Shown here piece after piece: positions 5,580 through 8,755 of a stretch of DNA of 8,755 bases. Source of the stretch: Prevotellaceae bacterium (GTDB lineage: Bacteria; Bacteroidota; Bacteroidia; Bacteroidales; UBA932); NCBI GenBank assembly GCA_031259805.1, contig JAIRKX010000187.1, positions 1-8,755 on the forward strand, in the 5' to 3' direction. The position numbers and the translations under genes were made by a program. The notes below the pieces were generated by a model that did no database searches, had not been told where the DNA came from, and worked only from the letters and a program-made list of their open reading frames with translations. Within the stretch, counting starts at the first letter, position 1, and every line of letters starts with the position of its first letter.

Positions 5580-8460
5580 GAAACCGCCTGCTACAAAATA
5601 CCGATTCCTTTGTTTTCTTATACCGTTTGTCGTTATAGTAACGAATGCGCTCGCCACCGAGCGCTATCGCTATACGCCGGACATTATGAATTACCGGCTG
5701 TCGCAATATCATGCGGCCGACCAAAACTGGGCGGTTACGCAGGATGAGCGCGGCGTGATGTACTTTGCCAATAACGAGGGCTTGCTGGAGTTCGACGGCA
5801 CGCATTGGACGCTGTATAAATTGCCCGGATGCGGGCGCGTCCGCACGGTGGTGTACGACTCCCTCTCGCAACGTATTTATTGCGGCGCTTTCGAGCAGTT
5901 CGGCTATTGGGAACGCAACGCCTTCCATGAACTGGAATACCGGTCGGTCAGCGATTCCCTCACCTCGTATTCGCTGCACAACGACGATGTATGGTCGATT
6001 ATACTGACCGGCGACACGGTGATTTTCCGTTCGTTTGTCGTCTACTTCACCTACGTCGACGGGCAACCGTTGCGGGCAACCGTATTCCCCTCCTCCTGTC
6101 TGGCGATGGAAAAGATCAACAACCGCCTGTATGCGGCCGCCATCGACGGGCTCTATGTATGTAAAGACAGCGTCCCTGAACGTCTTCCCGGCAGCGAGCA
6201 GTTTACGGGCGTCAAACAGATTGCCGCCCTGTTGCCGTTCGACCGCCGGCAGATACTTATTGCCACCCAGCACGACGGCCTCTACCTGTACGACGGCCAT
6301 ACCTACGCACCCCTGCATACCGACGTCGACCGGCTGCTCCGCGAAGCTCAGGTGAACCGTGCGATAGTCGTCCGAGATTCCATCTATGTATTCGGAACGA
6401 TACTGAACGGCGTGGTGGCGGTCAACCGTCGCGGCAAACAACTGTGGCATTTGCATAAATCCGGCGGGCTGCAAAATAATACGATATTAGGACTGTTCCG
6501 CGACAGGGAAATGAACATCTGGCTGGCATTAGACCGCGGGATTGACTGTATCGCCGTCGAATCGCCGCTACATTTTTATTACGGTCATTACGACAATGTC
6601 GAATCGGTATACGCCATCATCGAACATCGCGGCACATTCTATTTAGGAACGAATAAAGGACTGTTTGCGCGCGCTCCCGGCGAAGCGCATTTTACCATCG
6701 TGCCGGACACACAGGGGCAGGTATGGGATTTGTCGGTACACGACGGCCAGTTGCTTTGTGGACATAATGCCGGCACATTCCGCATCGAAGGCCGGCGCGC
6801 AATCCCCATATCGCACATTACCGGAGGCTACTGTATACGCCCGCTTGCATCTGCCGACAATGCCGACGAGGCGCTGCTGCAAAGCACCTATACGCAATTT
6901 GTAGTCTATAAAAAGAACCATCGGGGCGTCTGGCAATACAGTCATGCCATTCCCGATTTTATAGAACCTGTCCGCTACCTCGAAATCGACCATCAGGGGA
7001 ACATCTGGGCCGGACACATCGAAAAAGGATTATTCCGCATACGCCTCAACCCGTCGCTAACCGCCATCGACGAGTACAAAAAATACCTTATTACCGAACA
7101 TGCCGCCGACGCCCACATCCAACTGTTTAAAGTGAACAACCGGATGGTGTTCACTACCGGACGACAACTCTACACCTACGACGACATCCGCGACACCATC
7201 GTGCCCTACGACCGGCTCAACCGAGCGATCGGCAAATTTGCCGCCGCGCATAAAATCATCCCCGCACGACCGCATCAGTACTGGTTCATTTGCTGCGACG
7301 AATGGGCCTGCATTGCTTTCGACAAGGCCGAAAACGGACGCATACTCCGGCAAATCTCCCATCAGGCGCTCAAAGGCGAGACGATGGCATATAACGAATG
7401 CGTATATACGACCGATGACGGCCTGTCGTTCATCGGACTCAATCATGGTTTTGCCATGCTCGACGGCCGTCTGCCGACCTCTCCGCGAATAACTACCGAC
7501 ATCTTGCTGCGCCGCATGGAAGCTTCTACCGTCAAACAACAGCGCATGAAATTAATGCCCGACGCAAAAAACATCTCCCTGCCGGCACGTTACGGCAACA
7601 TCCGCTTTACGTTTGCCCGTCCGTCGTTCGTGTCGGCGGGAGAACAGTTGTACTATCAATTAGAGGGATTGGAAAACGACTGGTCGCCAGCCATTGACCA
7701 TGGCGAAAAAGAGTATTCCCGTTTGCCTCCGGGCAAATATCGGTTCGTCGTGAAAGCCCTTGACGGAAACGGGACGGAAATAGCCCGTACCGCCTGCCAC
7801 TTTGTGATTACGCCGCCGTGGTATGCCGGCCATGCCGCCTACATCGCCTACGCCATCGCCGGACTATGCCTCCTGCTGGTATCTTACCGCATCGGACGCA
7901 TACAACTGCGCCGGCAGCATCAAAAAATAATGCAACAGGAAGAACGCCGGCAACAAGAAGAACTGGCAAAGAAAGAACAAAAAATTATTCGGATGAAAAA
8001 CGAAAAACTGGAAGCCGACGTACTGTACAAAGCAAAAGAACTTGCCGTAAGCGCCATGGCGATTATTCAGAAAAATAATGTACTGGAAAACCTCAAACAG
8101 GAACTGAAAAAGAACGGTAACGATAAAAACATAAAAAACAGCATCAAACTCATCAACCGGAATCTTTCGTCAAAAAAAGAATGGAATGTATTCGAAGCAA
8201 ACTTCGACCTGATTCACGACCGCTTTTTCCGCAACCTCAAACAGCGATCCGCGCAACTCACTGCACACGACCTGAAACTATGCGCTTACCTGCGCCTCAA
8301 CCTCTCGACCAAAGAAATCGCACAACTCACCGGCAATACGGTACGGGGCGTCGAAGTCGCCCGTTACCGCCTGCGCAAAAAACTGCAACTGTCGTCCGAT
8401 GAAAACCTGAACGAGTTTATGCTGGAATTTAAAAATGAAGAGAAGCGTGAGGAGTCCTGA
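5578..8460 (+). CDS. Transmembrane one-component regulator: propeller sensor, Y_Y_Y domain, LuxR-type HTH
   Basis: This protein likely senses a periplasmic ligand and regulates transcription directly. Domains in order: signal peptide (1-26, hydrophobic LCFLIPFVVIV, cleavage after NALA); a large periplasmic beta-propeller of two-component-regulator type (about 35-655), with repeats such as GVMYFANNEGLLEFDG (59-74), ILGLFRDREMNIWLALDRG (303-321) and GNIWAGHIEKGLF (474-486); a Y_Y_Y domain (about 664-747, YYQLEGLENDW, RLPPGKYRFVVKALDG); one membrane helix (about 752-770); a coiled coil (about 772-850, rich in E, K, Q); and a C-terminal HTH (about 894-945, LTAHDLKLCAYLRL, KEIAQLTG, RGVEVARYRLRKKL). 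No histidine-kinase or receiver domain is present, so the HTH is fused to the sensor, an architecture comparable to SusR-like regulators of Bacteroidota. It follows the susCD operon with its own probable promoter. Inferred target: that operon. Start 5578 is the only one that keeps the signal peptide intact. Confidence 0.93.
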   Translation: MKPPATKYRFLCFLIPFVVIVTNALATERYRYTPDIMNYRLSQYHAADQNWAVTQDERGVMYFANNEGLLEFDGTHWTLYKLPGCGRVRTVVYDSLSQRIYCGAFEQFGYWERNAFHELEYRSVSDSLTSYSLHNDDVWSIILTGDTVIFRSFVVYFTYVDGQPLRATVFPSSCLAMEKINNRLYAAAIDGLYVCKDSVPERLPGSEQFTGVKQIAALLPFDRRQILIATQHDGLYLYDGHTYAPLHTDVDRLLREAQVNRAIVVRDSIYVFGTILNGVVAVNRRGKQLWHLHKSGGLQNNTILGLFRDREMNIWLALDRGIDCIAVESPLHFYYGHYDNVESVYAIIEHRGTFYLGTNKGLFARAPGEAHFTIVPDTQGQVWDLSVHDGQLLCGHNAGTFRIEGRRAIPISHITGGYCIRPLASADNADEALLQSTYTQFVVYKKNHRGVWQYSHAIPDFIEPVRYLEIDHQGNIWAGHIEKGLFRIRLNPSLTAIDEYKKYLITEHAADAHIQLFKVNNRMVFTTGRQLYTYDDIRDTIVPYDRLNRAIGKFAAAHKIIPARPHQYWFICCDEWACIAFDKAENGRILRQISHQALKGETMAYNECVYTTDDGLSFIGLNHGFAMLDGRLPTSPRITTDILLRRMEASTVKQQRMKLMPDAKNISLPARYGNIRFTFARPSFVSAGEQLYYQLEGLENDWSPAIDHGEKEYSRLPPGKYRFVVKALDGNGTEIARTACHFVITPPWYAGHAAYIAYAIAGLCLLLVSYRIGRIQLRRQHQKIMQQEERRQQEELAKKEQKIIRMKNEKLEADVLYKAKELAVSAMAIIQKNNVLENLKQELKKNGNDKNIKNSIKLINRNLSSKKEWNVFEANFDLIHDRFFRNLKQRSAQLTAHDLKLCAYLRLNLSTKEIAQLTGNTVRGVEVARYRLRKKLQLSSDENLNEFMLEFKNEEKREES

Positions 8461-8549
8461 CCGGTTTTTAATCGTACACATTCCCCTTGCCAATCAACGA
8501 ATCCCAAAAAAAAGACAGGTCAAAATATATAATTTTTACCTTTTGCTGT

Positions 8550-8580
8550 TTTGATACTTAAATTTAATTATTTACCTTTG
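8550..8580 (+). promoter_or_regulatory. Full-consensus Bacteroidota promoter (TTTG-N19-TACCTTTG)
   Basis: TTTG at 8550-8553 is followed after 19 bases by TACCTTTG at 8573-8580, matching TTTG-N19..21-TAnnTTTG in sequence and spacing. The predicted transcript starts near 8587 and runs rightward off the window. No ATG or GTG on the + strand occurs from here to the right edge, so it would be a long leader, a non-coding RNA, or an antisense RNA to the - strand gene whose stop lies at 8585-8587. A chance match in A/T-rich DNA remains possible. Confidence 0.5.
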
Positions 8581-8584
8581 CATT

Positions 8585-8755
8585 CTACTTCCGGTAAGTA
8601 ACATTATCAGAAGTAAACTTAAAGTCCTCTGAGAGCATCTCATAGATATCCCCAAAATCCGGTTTAAAGTAATCTTGACAAGCGACATTATCCTCATTTT
8701 GTTGAGGATTGCCGCTTTGTACCCCCTGTAATCGCCTATTTTCGCATTTTGCTGT
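8585..8755 (-). CDS. 3' end of an unrecognised gene, running off the right edge
   Basis: On the - strand one frame is open from the window edge (8755) to a TAG at 8587-8585, giving 56 C-terminal residues: a basic/polar start (CENRRLQGVQSG), a middle with NPQQNEDNVACQDYF, and an acidic end KPDFGDIYEML ... SDNVTYRK. The codons favour purine-first triplets such as GAT, AAT and GAG, and the composition looks like a normal soluble protein tail, unlike the other two - strand frames, of which one is interrupted and one gives an odd hydrophobic/basic peptide. I recognise no family; a mobile-element protein or any cytoplasmic protein is possible. The start and most of the gene lie outside the window. 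It converges on the regulator gene, with 124 bases between their stops. Confidence 0.45.
   Translation of the reverse strand, partial: TAKCENRRLQGVQSGNPQQNEDNVACQDYFKPDFGDIYEMLSEDFKFTSDNVTYRK
8678..8719. repeat. Long imperfect inverted repeat
   Basis: ATCCTCA (8690-8696) pairs perfectly with TGAGGAT (8703-8709) around the loop TTTTGT. The pairing extends outward through AGCGACA (8681-8687) with TGCCGCT (8710-8716), one A-C mismatch and a TT bulge, and then ACA (8678-8680) with TGT (8718-8720 region) after a one-base bulge. This gives about 16 pairs in total. It lies inside the partial - strand frame and downstream of the + strand promoter at 8550-8580. It could be a structural element of a + strand RNA, or a chance feature of coding sequence. 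Confidence 0.35.

Noticed and set aside
5563..6474. 303-codon open frame on the - strand opposite the regulator gene
   Set aside because: It lies wholly antisense to the well-supported signal-peptide and propeller coding sequence, has no recognisable domain or initiation context, and its openness is explained by the codon usage of the real gene.
7057..7539. 160-codon open frame on the - strand within the regulator gene
   Set aside because: Antisense to the propeller region, no family resemblance, and typical of shadow frames in G/C-richer coding DNA.
8461..8530. Possible terminator after the regulator gene (A8 run at 8506-8513, T8 on the - strand)
   Set aside because: No G/C stem sits next to the homopolymer on either strand; only a short A/T palindrome and a 3-bp GAC/GTC pairing are nearby.
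8586..8615. TACTTC/GAAGTA 6-bp inverted repeat as the end of an insertion sequence
   Set aside because: Arms are short, no target-site duplication or recognisable transposase is visible, and such a match is expected by chance.
1..8755. CRISPR array, tRNA, rRNA or phage/defence system
   Set aside because: No regularly spaced repeats, no cloverleaf-like sequence and no defence or phage domains were seen in any frame read.

Overview
The window looks like a chromosomal segment from a member of the Bacteroidota, most likely the order Bacteroidales. Three things point that way: a SusC/RagA-type TonB-dependent transporter followed by its SusD/RagB partner, a large one-component regulator of the Bacteroidota propeller/triple-tyrosine/LuxR-HTH type, and promoter-like sequences matching the Bacteroidota pattern TTTG-N19..21-TAnnTTTG in place of a sigma70 -35/-10. 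Gene leaders are A/T-rich and have no Shine-Dalgarno motif. The genus cannot be set from what is visible.

Layout: positions 9-5391 hold a compact three-gene run on the + strand: susC-like (983 aa), susD-like (497 aa) and an unrecognised 289-aa lipoprotein. Gaps are only 31 and 36 bases, so they are probably one operon, with its promoter to the left of the window. Positions 5392-5577 hold two hairpins, the second a strong intrinsic terminator with a GCAA tetraloop. A TAnnTTTG promoter element follows, embedded in a perfect 7-bp dyad that reaches the next start codon. Positions 5578-8460 encode a 960-aa transmembrane regulator. Positions 8461-8755 hold an A/T-rich spacer with a full-consensus promoter on the + strand and, facing it on the - strand, the 3' end (56 residues) of a gene that runs off the right edge.

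How the parts work together (inference): the SusC barrel and SusD lid form an outer-membrane importer for an oligomeric nutrient, probably a glycan or possibly peptides. The third protein is a likely surface accessory lipoprotein in the position where SusE/SusF-type binding proteins are found. The downstream regulator has a periplasmic sensor, one membrane helix and a cytoplasmic LuxR-type HTH, so it could sense the imported nutrient and switch on the importer operon. No carbohydrate-active enzyme or peptidase is in the window, so the substrate is unknown.

The main genes belong to known families. The least explained parts are the 289-aa lipoprotein, the dyad at the regulator start, the poor lipobox of the SusD-like protein, and the promoter/antisense/hairpin arrangement at the right edge.
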